Assembly (NCBI GenBank): GCA_038363925.1
Contig: JAQQWL010000011.1
Coordinates: 1,984,001 to 2,048,000, forward strand
Length of the DNA: 64,000 bases
Direction: 5' to 3'
Source of the DNA: Apiospora phragmitis
Lineage: Eukaryota > Ascomycota > Sordariomycetes > Amphisphaeriales > Apiosporaceae
A model generated the notes under the pieces. That model had not been told where the DNA came from and searched no databases. It saw nothing but the letters and a program-made list of their open reading frames with translations. Below, one piece after another: positions 50,801-62,905 of this stretch. Position 1 is the first letter of the stretch; each line of letters begins with the position of its first letter. A program made the position numbers and the translations under genes.

Positions 50801-51754
50801 CGAGGCTGTCCAGTACGGCCGCGTCGTCTTCGATAACCTGAAGAAGGTCATCTGCTACCTGCTGCCCGCGGGCTCCTTCGCCGAGTTCTGGCCGGTCATG
50901 ACAAATGTGCTGTTTGGGCTACCGCAGATCCTGTCCTCGTTCCTCATGATCATTATCTGGTGAGTGCCTTCCATGATATAGACCCCCTTCACACTATACC
51001 CATTGGCGCGTAGTGTTGTTCGCAGGCGATTTATGTATAGAATGCTGATGTGCATCATCATAGCTGCTTCACCGACTGCGCCGCGGCCACGGTCCTGTCG
51101 TACAAGAAACCCGAGGCCGACGTGCTGCTCCGCAAGCCACGCAACGTCAAGAAGGACCGCCTGGTCAATTGGCAGCTCGTCGCCATGGCGTACGGCGTGC
51201 TCGGCGTCATCGAGACCTTCGCCTCCTTCGCCATGGCCTACTGGTACCTCGAGCGCAACGGCATCCCGTTCCGCGTGCTCTGGTTCAGCTTCGGCGTCCT
51301 GCCGGACTGGATCGACCCGGACTACTATGCTCAGAAGATCAACGAGGCCTCGTCCATTTACTTTGTCAACCTCGTCGTCATGTAAGTGACTTCTCCGCTA
51401 CTGCCACTGTTGTTGTCCCACTGAACTGACGGGTGACTGATGTTGTTGTACAGGCAATGGTTCAACCTGATGGCCATCCGCACACGCCGCTGGAGCATCT
51501 TCCAGCACCCGCCCGCCTTCAACAAGGCCTCCCAGAACCTGGCCCTCTTCCCCGCCATCGCCTTTGCCCTGGTCATGGCCATCTTCTGGCTGTACGTGCC
51601 CGTGTTCCAGGAGGTGCTCGGCACGTCCAAGGTACCCGCCGAGCATTACTTCCTGCCCATGGCGTTCGGCATGTTCATCCTGATCATGGACGAAGGACGC
51701 AAGTACATGGTCCGCAAATACCCGGACGGCTTCCTCGCCAAGGCTGCTTGGTGA
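47839..51754 (+). CDS. Type IIC P-type ATPase (Na+/K+-ATPase alpha-like cation pump)
   Basis: Ten exons (47839-48029, 48124-48197, 48259-48530, 48584-49125, 49185-49425, 49475-49890, 49946-50294, 50361-50959, 51064-51381, 51454-51754) close exactly to 1100 residues. Motifs in order: LTGES (actuator), PEGLP in TM4, CSDKTGTLTQ with phospho-Asp433, KGAPD (nucleotide domain), TGD, and TGDGVNDAPSLKAADIG (hinge). After TM5-6, WCCFTDCAAATVLSY, RKPRNVKKDRLVNW and the late membrane segments match the animal Na,K/H,K (IIC) type more closely than the fungal ENA or PMR1 types. The first 65 residues are Ser/Arg-rich and cytosolic. It probably exchanges monovalent cations at the plasma membrane. PEGLP replaces the animal PEGLL, so ion choice cannot be assumed. 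No beta-subunit gene is near. Third-position GC rises sharply in exon 8. No frame break. Confidence 0.92.
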
Positions 51755-52020
51755 GGAGGGAATGGTGGATCAGGGAGGAGGGAGAAACGAGGGAGTTCAT
51801 GGGCACATCTGATATTTTTACGACATCTTTGTTTTGAGGTCTTTACTGTGAGGTTTTTATTTGATACGACTATACCCGGTAGGTCAAGCATAGCAAACGG
51901 AGCATACATATTACACAGAAATTGATAAATCTTTGTTAGAAGAAACACAATTTTCATCGTTCATTTACAAATAAAATATTGTACATAAGCTGCTCCTTGT
52001 TGACGCCGACTTCGACCCCC

Positions 52021-52344
52021 TTAGTAGGCAGGTCTGTTCATCCAATCCTTGACCTTGTCCGTCATGCTCCCTGTGCTGCCACGGCGGCTTGGAGCGTGGT
52101 CGATACGGCACACGGCGCCACATTTGCCGCTGGTCGGGATCCTCGACGGGGCGACACGGTTGGTCCGACCTTTACGTCGTTGGGCACTTCGGGTCAGCCA
52201 AGCTCTTCTTACCCTTACCCTTTAAAGGAGGAGTCAAGGAAAAACGATGATGGGTATTCTCGGCTTACAGTACCAATCGCCCCGGCCCGCGTCGTTGAGC
52301 ATCTCGTTGTACTTCTCCTTTGCCTTCAAGAATGCCTTGGACAT
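52021..52344 (-). CDS. Small hypothetical protein, two exons
   Basis: ATG at 52344 begins MSKAFLKAKEKYNEMLNDAG, continuing RGDWY to a GTAAGC donor near 52269. A second exon ends at TAA 52021-52023 with SMTDKVKDWMNRPAY. One workable splice uses the acceptor TAAAG near 52175, joining WYC to RTNRVAPSR and giving a protein of about 70 residues. The charged helical N-terminus and the aromatic C-terminal VKDWMNRPAY suggest a small conserved fungal protein. I do not recognise a named family. The acceptor choice is uncertain; another AG at about 52190 gives a different C-terminus. Confidence 0.5.
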
Positions 52345-53049
52345 GGTGATGGTTGTTTGGGATTAGGAACTATTCGTATATTGATGGAGCTGCCGTAGTA
52401 ACTCCTATGGATGTCTTTGTTTTGTGACTTGGATTTGGTGGTAGAGATAGGTTGTATTTATCAAAGAGAAAACGTAGCAGAGGAGAACGAGATCCGGATC
52501 GGTAGGACGGCCAATACAAATAAGCTCCTTGTCCCATTCTCTCTCCTGCCCAGTGTCCATACTCTCTCGCAGGTCTGCTGACAATTTGGAGTCAACCCCT
52601 CTCTGTGATCTCAGATGGCCGATCGACGTTTACCCCATGGGGAAACAGAAACTCTATCCGGGGTTGATCGACGGCGGCATGTCCCGTTAAACCTGAGTAC
52701 AGTCCGCATAGCCCATAGCTGCACACCCTATGTTATTACGTCACTGGAACGTGTTACGCAGCGAAATCGCGAAAGACGGATTGATTGTCTCTATTCACTC
52801 ACAGTTGGATCGACATAATGAGATGACCGACTACACGGTGTATGTCTAGTGCTAAACAAAGTGAACTGATTACAAGTAAACAATCAAACATATACACCTA
52901 GAAATGAAAACCGGAAGTCCCAGACTCCCATACGCCTTCGATTAATGAGAGAATACCTACCGCTTTATTTCCACCTAATAACTTACCGCCGAGTAGCGTT
53001 ATATATACATACTTCCCTTACCTGTATACAAACACATATATACCCATCC
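52345..53049. other. Intergenic region between two minus-strand orphans
   Basis: No gene supported. It should hold the promoter of the small gene ending at 52344 and the 3' UTR of the Cys-rich gene; the half near 53 kb is AT-rich with ATATATACAT-like repeats. Confidence 0.5.
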
Positions 53050-54144
53050 TCAAATAAAATTGGCCTGCAGCTTCACGCTCTCCGACGCCTTCTCGACGCA
53101 GACAAGGCAGTTCGCCACCCCGTATGGCTCGCACAGGCACGACGCCTGCGGCGCGCACGTGTACGAGAACCGCGGGGCCCGCACCTGGATGAGGCAAGGG
53201 GGCGCCGAGCGGCACTCGCACACGTAGGTCGCGTCGGGGACGCCGCGCTCGCGGAAGAAGGCCGCGGTGCAGGCCGCACAGTCGAGCTGGCGCAGCGCCC
53301 GCCCGTGCCGCTCGCAGCCCATGAAGATGTACTCGCGCGCCGGCTTCGGCGGCGGCGGCGCCCGGATGTGGCCGATGGCGGCGGTGGTGTCGTGGCTGCT
53401 GCTGGACCGCCCGGAAGGTAGCGGGGTCGTCTTCAGGTAGTGGTGGGACCGCCGCCACCGGGCCGTCTTGGGCGCGGCGTCGAGCCGGACGCGGGACTGG
53501 AGCTTTCGCTCGTTGCAGGGATCCAGAAGCGTTCTTTTGATCTCGGCGTCGCGGTTGGCGCGGTAAAGGCCCAGCATCCGGCCGCCGGCGTGGGCGCGGC
53601 CCCGGAAAGGCAAGTCGCGGAGCCCGACGCTCATGGGCTTGGTGAGGTCCGACAGGTCGATGGGCATGCCCGTCCCGGCGTCGCGGACAGGGCTGCAGGA
53701 GCGCGCGCTGCTCGCGTAGTCGGAGCTGAGGGCGCCGGCGGCGGCCAGGTCGAAGCTGTCGACACTCCGTTGCGGCTGTTGCCGGGCGGCGACCATGGGC
53801 GACTGCTGGTGCAGCTTCCCCTTGTCGCCGACGTTGAAGACGGCCTCGAGCGGCACGAGGCGGGCGTCGACCTTCCTTCCCGCGTAGCCGTTGTCCTCCT
53901 TCCACTTCAGGTATTTGCGGACGTACCTGGGATCATTGATATGATACGGCAGGAAATGGTGGGTGCACTGCGTGCAGAGCCCGAACCTGTCCTTCCTCTC
54001 CTTCTTGGGCCTACACCTGGTGAGCACCTGTCCCAAACAAAGAAAGTTGGTCGTCCTCCAGCCTGCCTTCCAGCACAAGATTCTGGTCTTGGACCGGTGT
54101 TGACAAGCCGTATACTTGTACGTCTTTACCTTACAGTCGCACAT
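53050..54144 (-). CDS. Cysteine-rich hypothetical protein
   Basis: An intronless frame encodes 364 residues from the ATG at 54144 (MCDCKVKTYKYTACQH). Cysteines cluster at both ends. The N-terminal 75 residues carry CDC, a C-x-H-like ACQH, then LC, RC and CTQCTHH. The last 85 residues carry DCAAC, YVCECRSAPPC, CAPQASCLC and NCLVC. The middle is Ser/Arg/Pro-rich and probably disordered. The start MCDxKxxxYxxxxCxH resembles a group of uncharacterised filamentous-fungal proteins with CxH-type metal-binding starts, so zinc binding is a reasonable inference. There is no signal peptide. The 3' third is very GC-rich, which leaves a long open frame on the other strand; the ATG context and ordered cysteines favour the minus strand. 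Confidence 0.65.
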   Translation of the reverse strand: MCDCKVKTYKYTACQHRSKTRILCWKAGWRTTNFLCLGQVLTRCRPKKERKDRFGLCTQCTHHFLPYHINDPRYVRKYLKWKEDNGYAGRKVDARLVPLEAVFNVGDKGKLHQQSPMVAARQQPQRSVDSFDLAAAGALSSDYASSARSCSPVRDAGTGMPIDLSDLTKPMSVGLRDLPFRGRAHAGGRMLGLYRANRDAEIKRTLLDPCNERKLQSRVRLDAAPKTARWRRSHHYLKTTPLPSGRSSSSHDTTAAIGHIRAPPPPKPAREYIFMGCERHGRALRQLDCAACTAAFFRERGVPDATYVCECRSAPPCLIQVRAPRFSYTCAPQASCLCEPYGVANCLVCVEKASESVKLQANFI

Positions 54145-54858
54145 GGTGGTCGTGCGTGGGTTATAACTGTATATACAAAGGGAGGGCAACGAGAAAAATG
54201 CAAATAAGGGATAAGCAGTTATCTAGAGAGGCTAAAAACAGAAATGTCTCCCCAGAAGAGTTGAGCCGGTCAACTGTTATAATAGACTGCTTTGGTATGA
54301 TGGAATGAAAACGCTGAAGTAGAACCAACAGGGGTTATGGAACAGGGTTTTTGTACGACAGGACTTTCATTATCAAGAAGAGACAATGGTTCTAGGACTG
54401 AAAACGCCCCCTTGTCGATAGAAGTATAAAGAAAGCGTAACAATACGGCACTTCAGTCCACAATAGACCCCCTTTTAAGCCCTTGTTCGGAGTGGCTAAG
54501 CTTTCGTAGGCCCTCACGATGACATCTACGGTCTTTGTGTGTGAACTGGTCTAGACTGAGAATAATACCAGGGGGATGAAGAGTAGCCAAAGCCAAGCTC
54601 AAAACATGCCCTCCATGAAAGCTGCGTCGCCTAGGGGAATAGCTGAAAGAAGTAAAGCTAGGTGCCGATTTTAAGGGTAATTTTACGCCTTCATCCATAT
54701 AGCAAGTAGTGCAAAACCAGCTCTGCACAGAAGTCTTGATCTGGCATCTATTGAACCAAAGTTATAGTCTGAAATTGGCTGATAAGGCGCAGAGGTTAGA
54801 AGCGGGTGGGTTGATGCCTTATATAGGTGAGCTGGGTTTCAATTTGCCGTATATATAG
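54145..54858. other. Intergenic region upstream of the Cys-rich gene
   Basis: No gene supported. It should contain the promoter of the Cys-rich gene and the 3' flank of the surface-protein gene. Confidence 0.5.
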
Positions 54859-55798
54859 TCACCCCGAATCTGACAAAGACAGCCCGCCAATAGTGTGGTT
54901 AGGGCAAACATAGTCCACATGTATCGTCTCTGTGCCGCATCTGTATGTCTGAGGGGTGTAGCTGCAACTTCTAGGGTTTCCTAGGTCCCGGAATTGGACA
55001 TCCTTGTCATTGCTCGGGTTTCGCCATGTGATCCAGGTATCGCCACCGCAGCCGTTCCAGACGTACTCGAAGCCGTCCGGCATGGTAAATACAGAGCCGC
55101 ATGGATTGTGTCCATCTGGAAAGGGGTTCACGGCCCAGGCGCATGCTGCATTCGACGGTCCATTCGCAGCAAAGGCGATTCTGGTATTGTCACCAAGGCT
55201 GCCGACGTAGACTTGGTTCGAAGGCGTGGCGGATGGAGCGGCTGTTCGTGTGCGAACCGTACCTGTCCGCGTCGTCCTAGTGGAGGAGGAGATGGAAGAT
55301 GACGCTGAAGTAACGGGTGTGGACGTTACCAAGGAAGTACTCGTGGTGGGTGATGCTTGAGCAGGGAGGTTTCTGTAGATTGACGGGAAGTGAGCTTTGT
55401 TCGTATCCATTATAACCACCGTAGCATATCATCCCGACTAGGAAAGCAGCTGTATAGTTGATAAGACTCACAAGGAAGAGCTCGATCGAGCTTCTGTAGA
55501 ATTCTCGTAGCCAGACTTGCTACCCACCGTCACTCCTACAACACCAGACAGCACCAACAAGAATCCAAATCCAATGAGTTCTCCACTAGGGAAGCTTTTT
55601 CTCCAGGGGTGTAGCGGGCTCATCGCTCGGCAAAGTCTCCTCGCTGCCAGAGGCTTGGATCTGGGAAGAACATACTTCCAATGTTGGGTCAGGAGGTACG
55701 ACGAGTAAGCCTGGTTCGGGACAGACCTCCGGGAGCGTAGTGAAATGATGGCTGTTACTCCTTGCGCTGAGAACATCGCCTGTACTAGTCTGAGCCAT
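54859..55798 (-). CDS. Single-pass membrane protein with Cys-rich extracellular domain, one frame break
   Basis: Two exons (55798-55472, 55372-54859) encode about 279 residues. The N-terminal 70 residues are cytosolic-like and Pro/Glu-rich (LPEVCPEPGLLVVPPDP). A membrane segment follows (ELIGFGFLLVLSGVVGVTVG), then a Ser/Thr stretch likely to be O-glycosylated, then a C-terminal domain of about 110 residues. That domain is Cys/Trp/Gly-rich (NAACAWAVNPFPDGHNPCG, WNGCGGDTWITW, YTPQTYRCGTET, DYVCPN), with about seven cysteines suited to disulphides. The layout (short inside, anchor, S/T stalk, compact outside domain) is common in filamentous-fungal surface proteins. I do not recognise the domain. 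One extra base sits in the A5 run at about 55596-55600; removing it gives 280 codons and joins EK to SFPSGEL. Confidence 0.68.
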
Positions 55799-56577
55799 GT
55801 TTATTTATATGGAAAACTGCTGTGTGAGGTGTAAGATAAATAGTGTAGTCTGATTTGTATAGATACCAAGGAGTGTATATATATACATGTATTGGCAGAC
55901 CCGGACGAACGGACATAGGAGAACGACATCCAAATCTAATCAAGAGCCTGCCTTACTGTATATATCCTGGTTCTCAGCCTTCTCGTTCTTTCATGCATGT
56001 ATAGTCGCTCAAACAATTTGTGTTAGCAGGGGGGGGTTGTGTAGTTGGCGCATGGCCTTGCCAGGGCACCTCCGTGATGAGGCTGAGAGCCGCTTCTGGT
56101 TTCCTTCTCTAGAGCCATCTCCGGATGCGACTATACTCGGCCAGTCTAAGACATGGCTGCTGCAACAATCTCACCAGGCTCTTGCTACAGCAACCTTGCA
56201 AATATAGGCAGGTAGGTTCGGTTCAGCCTACCTCTAGCCGGCTTGGCCGTTGGTAAATTTAAAGGGGGTAAAGTCAGCCCGATCAGCTCGTGATGGCAAT
56301 GACTGAAAAAATTGCATCGGGCAATGGGATCTGGTCTGATTTTCCGAGAGACGATGCATCAGGTTGAAAAAGTTGGTACCTATTGAGTGCCAGGTGGGGG
56401 TGTACGTGGGGGTGCTGCTGCTGCCCGTTGAGTCATGCCGGCAGAATTAGGTAATCAACGTAATCCCTGTAAGCTGTAGATACTTCTTAACCCCACCATA
56501 ACATCATCGCCGGAAGTTTGCGACAGGGAGCCAACCTCTTGTTTACACTCACATTTCAACTCTTCCACTCGGCTATT
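55799..56577. other. Divergent intergenic region before VMS1
   Basis: Promoters of the surface-protein gene and VMS1 should lie here. No gene is supported. Confidence 0.5.
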
Positions 56578-58622
56578 ATGCAGAAAATGGACAAGAAGAC
56601 AGACGACATCTTGCGGCGACCGCTCTACGGTAAGTGTTTCGCGACAAGCTCGTCCCATCTTCCAGTGCAAGCTCGAATCTCCCCCACTAACAGCTGCTCT
56701 TCACAAAAGTCTATGATCTGCCTCCCGAAGTGCTCAGCACCCTAGAGTTCAAGGAATCTCCAGCCGAAGTGCCCGATAATCTTCCCTTGGACCCTACGCC
56801 TACTCCCCGACGCATCACAATCCTCATCCAACGACAACCTCGCCGGATCTCAAAGTTGTTCATTATGCGCTCTTGCCTTCACTTCTGTCCAAGACCAGCG
56901 CAGTCACCAAAAGTCCGATTTACACCACTATAACCTAAAGCAAAAGCTGCGCGGCAACAAGCCCGTCACGGAAATCGAATTCGAGAGTCTAATCGTTGAT
57001 CTGGATGAGAGTCTGTCGGGTTCGGACTCCGACGAGTCGGATGAGGATGACGAGGACAAACAAGAGAGCACCCTTACAACCCTCTTGAAGAAACAGGCAA
57101 CCCTGGCCAGTCGAAGTACTAACAACGGAGGCGTGGATCAAGATGGAGAGGACGGCCCCGTGAGAAAAAAGCCACGGGGCAGTGGAAACGCGCCGATAAT
57201 ATGGCTCAGCTCTCCGGTTCTTCCACCAAACAACTACTTCGGCATATATCGCGCCATTCTAACACCCGGACAAGCTCGCAACGAGGGCGACGTGGTAGAG
57301 GTCATAAAGAAGAAGCAACTAGATCCTATACCGGCCCCCAAGCCCATCACGGATGGCAATGCTGTCCCGGCCGCATACAAGGGGCCTCATGTCTTCATGT
57401 GTATGATCGGAGGAGGTCATTTCGCCGCCATGGTGGTGTCACTTGCGCCAAGGCAGACAAAGCACGCCTCGACAGGTCCACTGAACAGAGAAGCAACGAT
57501 TTTGGCACATAAGACTTTTCACAGGTACACTACAAGACGAAAGCAAGGTGGTTCACAATCTGCGAATGACAACGCAAAGGGCAATGCGCACTCAGCAGGT
57601 TCCAGTATACGTCGGTACAATGAACAGGCTCTGATTGACGAAGTCCGTCAGTTACTCCAGGAATGGAAGGGGTTACTCGACACGTCCGATCTACTGTTTA
57701 TACGAGCTACTGGCGCAACAAACCGAAGGACCCTGTTCGGACCTTATGAGGGCCAGGTGTTGAGGACTAACGATCCGAGGATACGAGGGTTCCCCTTTAG
57801 CACACGGCGAGCGACACAGAACGAGCTGATGCGATGCTTTATCGAGTTGACCCGGCTGAAGGTCCGGGAGTTTGATCCCAATCAGGTTGCCAAAGAGCAA
57901 CAAGAGACTCTGGCAAAGATTGCCCCTTCGAAGCCGGCGAAACCAGTCGCACCCAAATTGTCCGAAGAAGAAGAAACCGCACTTCTGCACACAAACCAGT
58001 TGCAGGCTTTTATCCGGAGATCGAAGCTGCCTGCTCTACTTTCTTATCTGAAGAACAATGATGTACAAGCCGATTTTGTATTTCAACCTGCCGACTCACA
58101 ACAAAACCACCATGCGCCTACTTCCTTGCACTTCTCTGCCAGCCAGAATTCTGCACCGCTCGTATCCGGACTGCTACTGAAAGCCGGAGCCGATCCCACG
58201 CTCAAAAACAAAGAGGGCAAAACAGCATTCGAACTCGCAGGGGACCGGGCCACGCGTGATGCTTTCAGGGTAGCTCGAGATGAGGTGGGCGAGCAGAAAT
58301 GGGACTGGGAGGCGGCAAAGTGCCTCCGGCCATGAAGCGAGCCGAGGCTGATAAGCGGGAGGAGCGCGAACGCAAAGAGAACGAGAGCAAGGAAGCGGAA
58401 AGAAAGAAGGCCGAGGAAGCCCGTCTTAGCCTGGAGGGCCCGAAGGTCACAGAAAAGGCGTCCAAAGCCAAAGGCATCTTAGGTGGGCTGCAGAAGACGG
58501 CCCAGGAGAAGCGCGTGGAGGAGGCGAGAGGGTTGACACCCGAACAAAAGATGAGACTCGACCGTGAGAGGCGAGCGAGAGCTGCCGAGGAGAGAATTAA
58601 GCGCATACAGGGTGGTAGCTAA
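56578..58622 (+). CDS. VMS1: Vms1/ANKZF1-like peptidyl-tRNA hydrolase of ribosome quality control, two frame breaks
   Basis: Two exons (56578-56629 and about 56710-58622) encode about 654 residues. Order of parts: a short N-terminal helix, a C2H2-like zinc finger (SCSLCALAF...QRSHQKSDLHHYN), an acidic linker, and the VLRF1 release-factor-like domain (IIWLSSPVLPPNNYFGIYRAI, GGGHFAAMVV). The catalytic-loop region RRKQGGSQS follows, where Gln of GGSQS is expected to act. Ankyrin-like repeats (SGLLLKAGADPTLKNKEGKT) and a C-terminal charged coiled coil follow. Vms1 cuts stalled nascent chains from peptidyl-tRNA on 60S subunits and works with Cdc48. Two breaks occur: an extra C near 56806-56809 (CCCC) and a missing base near 58320 (between AAK and VPPAMKRA). 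Correcting both leaves 655 codons exactly. Confidence 0.9.
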
Positions 58623-61600
58623 GATAGACACTACTATAGACACTATCTGTACCTTGACCATACCGGTTACGATCAATACCCAAACACAGGAGACCAAACC
58701 GCCACATGTGTGTAGGTCTACAAGTCAAGAGAATGTCTATATGGGACCCAGACTCGTTATCCCAGAGTATAAGCCCGAATAATCACTGAATACCGTCATC
58801 TTGGGATGTTGACCCCAAACCATCCTACTGTCCGGGACTAGAATGTTATCTGGGGGCCGTACTTGGTGCCCGATCCTGTACGCAAGAAAGCGAGATTAGA
58901 ACTGTTCTCATAATCTTCCCACTGATTACTGTGTCTAGCGTGACCATCGTTTATACTCGAAACTGGGCGGTCAAGCACCTGGCTACCTAGGAGGAACAAC
59001 GTATTGGCCAGGTCCGATGAGAAGTGCCAGCAGCCTAATGATCATTCCATCCACTCATCTACTGGATACTCGCTTGCATTTTTCCGATATCGTGCTCGCT
59101 GCTGACAGCTTACGGAGTATGACAAACTACTTACTGACTTGCAACAATTGCAGATATATTGATTAACACGAGTACACCAACTCGTCCGAATCGTATGTCC
59201 ATGTCAGCAATCAGGCAGATCTACACTCAACCCTTCCGTGACTTGCCCAAGCAGGATTCTTTCGATATGTTTCATGATGCTGATCCCTCCGCGCATGCTT
59301 AGTTGATCGAGCCACATACACTCAACTTACCTGCTTCCAGGCTTAGGACAACCGAGTCGAACAGTACCTACACACCGCGTCCGAAGAACCCGCTCCGTTT
59401 AGATGGAAGTACCAGGATAAAGCATATGGGGACCACATAAGTAAGGAGATTCGGCATACAGTGACCAAGAAAGAGTCGACCTGTTCTTATGTCTTACAAG
59501 CCTCATTCTTGACTTACAACCGCAGTAGCTAGCCATGATCACCCCCAAGTCCAGTTTTGAAAGAATCCTTGATGGAGCCAGTTCGGATTTGTCGGTCGTC
59601 CATCCTGCCTGATCCATGCTTCTTCCATGAAATGAGCCAAAACCAACACCGCCATTCATGTTGATCACATATATTTAGACTCGGCATGGTAAGTATGGGG
59701 TGAGGCCTAGATGACGGAAACCACGGCCTCCTCTGAGTTCGAAACATGGAATGCAGTTCACCAGAGGATTCAGCGATCTCACCACACAACCCCCCAAAAT
59801 AACACAGATTTATCATGTTGGCTGTTGGTAGGGGCCGGCTCCCAAATTTGGAGAGCGCGCGCGTCAACAATAGATTAGCTGCCACTGCCTCCTTCCCTCT
59901 CCACTCTCGGGGCGGGAAGGAAGGAAGGAATAGAGCATGCATACATACATATGGAGAGAGGAGGGAGGCGGAGTAACGCCCGAATATGAGATATGGGGAA
60001 AAGAAACATCATGTTGATGACTTCCAATATGCATTTTGGGCACTGCTGACTCGCGACTCGCCGAGAAGTGAACGTGCCGAAAAGGAATGTGCTTGCGTCT
60101 ATGTATAAACTAGAATATCACTCTGACTTACGTGTAAGGATGCATTTATTTTCATATTGTTTATTGCATGCGCCCTCGAACGCGTTCCGACCTGACTTGA
60201 CTCGTGTAACCATGGAGAAAGGGGGAGGGCTCCCCTACTTCTTGCTTTATCCAGGCCGTTTCAACGGGGACGCGGTCAAATCAATCATGATTGGGGGCCA
60301 GTCAGATTGAAGAAGATGATGGTCGCCTTCTCCCCCAGGATGAGCCGGGCGCGGGTTGGGAGGCGCAGATCAATGTAGCTCTCCCGTGCGGCATAGTATA
60401 CTTTATTAAGTTTCTGTATGCTGCTGCACTATGCGAAACAAGCATGCACTTATGGGTGAGCGTTTCGCTTCGAAACGTCTTTTTTTGTTATATATATATT
60501 TTAGGAGAAGAGGGGGAAAAAACGATTCGCAAGGTTGAGATCTTAGCCGCTTGCTTGGCCTGTGACCATCGTTACCCGCCCGGCTCCCACAAGAAGTGAA
60601 GATCGTCAAAGATCTCACCCAGTATCTGGCAACCGCGGGGCACTTCGATCTACCTAGCAGGGCGCCTACTGCAAGTGATATCTATTATCCACGTCGCGAA
60701 AATGATGTGAAGAGATATCCATTTGGCGCCGGCAGTTGCGATAAACAGCAATGTCGAGAGAGCCAAGATTCCGCAAATGGACTTTTCTTATGGGTTGGCC
60801 CCCCAGCTCGGTCGCAGATGAAGCTCTTCGGCGGCGGCTGGATGGATGGGACGGGTTTTGTTTTTAGATGTGCAGCAGCCAGTTCCTTCCCGCCGAAGAA
60901 TGGCCCCCAGTACAAAAATGGTAGCCGCCAATGGCATGTTGACTGCTCACGCCTACCCCTGTTCATTGCCAACGCCCAGATGGCAGCGGCCGCAAATTGT
61001 CTTTCTCGAGAGTTCAGAGAGCCTTTCTATTCTGATTCATCACAACCGTCGCAATTGCAATCTTACCGCACCGGAATTCGGTCAACAACGACTCATGCGT
61101 TTGGGGGGTAAACCGACCGATTTCCTGTCTGTTTTCCCCCTAATAGACAAGGAACGGATGGGATGGACGAAATGGTCCTGGGTTCCTCGCCGATGTAACT
61201 CTCGGTGCAGGTCCTGAGAACACGAGAAGAGCCGTCTCCGTGCTGGATGTTACCTGAAACTCCGCAAAACGGAGGGCAGGACCCCTGCCAGGCCGGTACC
61301 TGAAATGCTACGATAATTCTGCAAGAAGAAGGGAAAACAGCAGCCCACAGACCACCCACCAGCAAGGGGCGTTGGGACCTGCGTGTACGTACATGCCTCG
61401 GTTGCCGAATGCAGATAGGTTGACCTTGATGGGGCTGATTGGACGGGTTACCGTCCAGCTTTTGTCTTAGAGTGATGACAACCTATGTGTGGCGTGCCTT
61501 TTTGGGGGCAATTGGCTGCCATAGGTTTGCATTTTTAGGGATATCTCACTTTTATCGTATGTTTCACTGCTTTGATTGGTGATGGAGTAGTATGTAATGC

Positions 61601-62905
61601 ACGATACTGCTTCCCGTGAGTAACCGTTGGGCTTGGGTGTCATGAAAAGCAAAAAAGCCGACGATTGTATGGGTCGGAAAGTCCCGGGTTTTCCCACGAT
61701 GAACCCCTAGAAGATGGAGTTGGTTCGGAGATCTATGCACGCTCTCCTCTCGCTCTCGTGCACAAGTTTGTCACTTGCTTGCTTGAATGGGCTGACTCAG
61801 GGGTAATGTCAGCGACGATGGAGGCATAACCGTTACTGGCTGGTAGATTCTGGCAAGAAAGCAGCAGATGTGACGGTAACAGTAACGGTGGGAAGCAATA
61901 GAGCTGGCTAGCTCTTCTACAAGCATTACACGCATGTCACGTAGTATAGCTTCGGGGTGCACCCCAATTGTGGGATAAGCAAATGGATGCCAACTCCAGA
62001 CCCAGACGAGAGAGTGTGTAATTCCAGTAGCATCGAAATCCATAGCAACTTACCACGTGAGATGGCAGTCAAATTCCCATATTGCTCACCTTGAGATCGA
62101 CCGCCCTGACCAGTTTTCCGAAATGCAATCCTTTTCTGGGTCCCGAGGTGATCGGATATCAATGCTGTGGGGTCCAAATCGAGGCTTAGCGACGGGAAAC
62201 TGGGGCCTTGGATACGGGCTCCTCGAGCATCTCGGTTCCATGCCGAGAGATTTGATGATCATTTGGTCTGGCCCATCTCCCCATCAAAGAGGGAGGTGGC
62301 GGCGTATGGCGGATGGCTGACCGCACAGTCCCATATACGGAGATGAGCTCTCAACATGTCAAGTGGCGATGGTTCAGTAGGACTCGCGAGAGTTTGATGG
62401 GTAGAACTAATAATAAAATTATAAGTATGTTCACATACGATTAGGACAAGATCAAGGCGCCGGGTTCTGGAATCCGGTGTGCTTCTATGAGGTATCGGTC
62501 TCGCATCGCTTGGGGGTTGTCGTTTAATGCTCGCAAAGAAAGGATGGCGTGAAGCTCACAGACCACTCACTGGCTATTATGTATTAGATAGCCTTGAATC
62601 TTGATGAGAAAAGTGTATTTGACGTGCATCATACCACGAAATGGAGATGGTCGGAAGAGGCGGTAGAATTGTCTGTGGGCTATATCCAATGTTAGTTAAC
62701 GCATAAGCGCTGCGCAGAGCTATCTGCGCTATCGAACCTTTTGAAGATTCTGGGTATCGTGCATTGATCAACATTGGCACAGGTACTGGAGGACGGAGAT
62801 TGATGCCCGCCGGATGGAAGGCACCCCGATATCCCACTTCTGGAGGGACTAGTCGCTCCAGGTGAGTCCCAAAAGCGCGACGCGAGATGCTTGGTACGGT
62901 ACGGA

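Noticed and set aside
53440..54207. 255-codon plus-strand frame
   Set aside because: It mirrors the Cys-rich minus-strand gene; its length is explained by GC-rich third positions on the other strand.
60596..61111. 171-codon plus-strand frame near the right end
   Set aside because: It starts at GTG rather than ATG and has no motif, splice support or codon bias.
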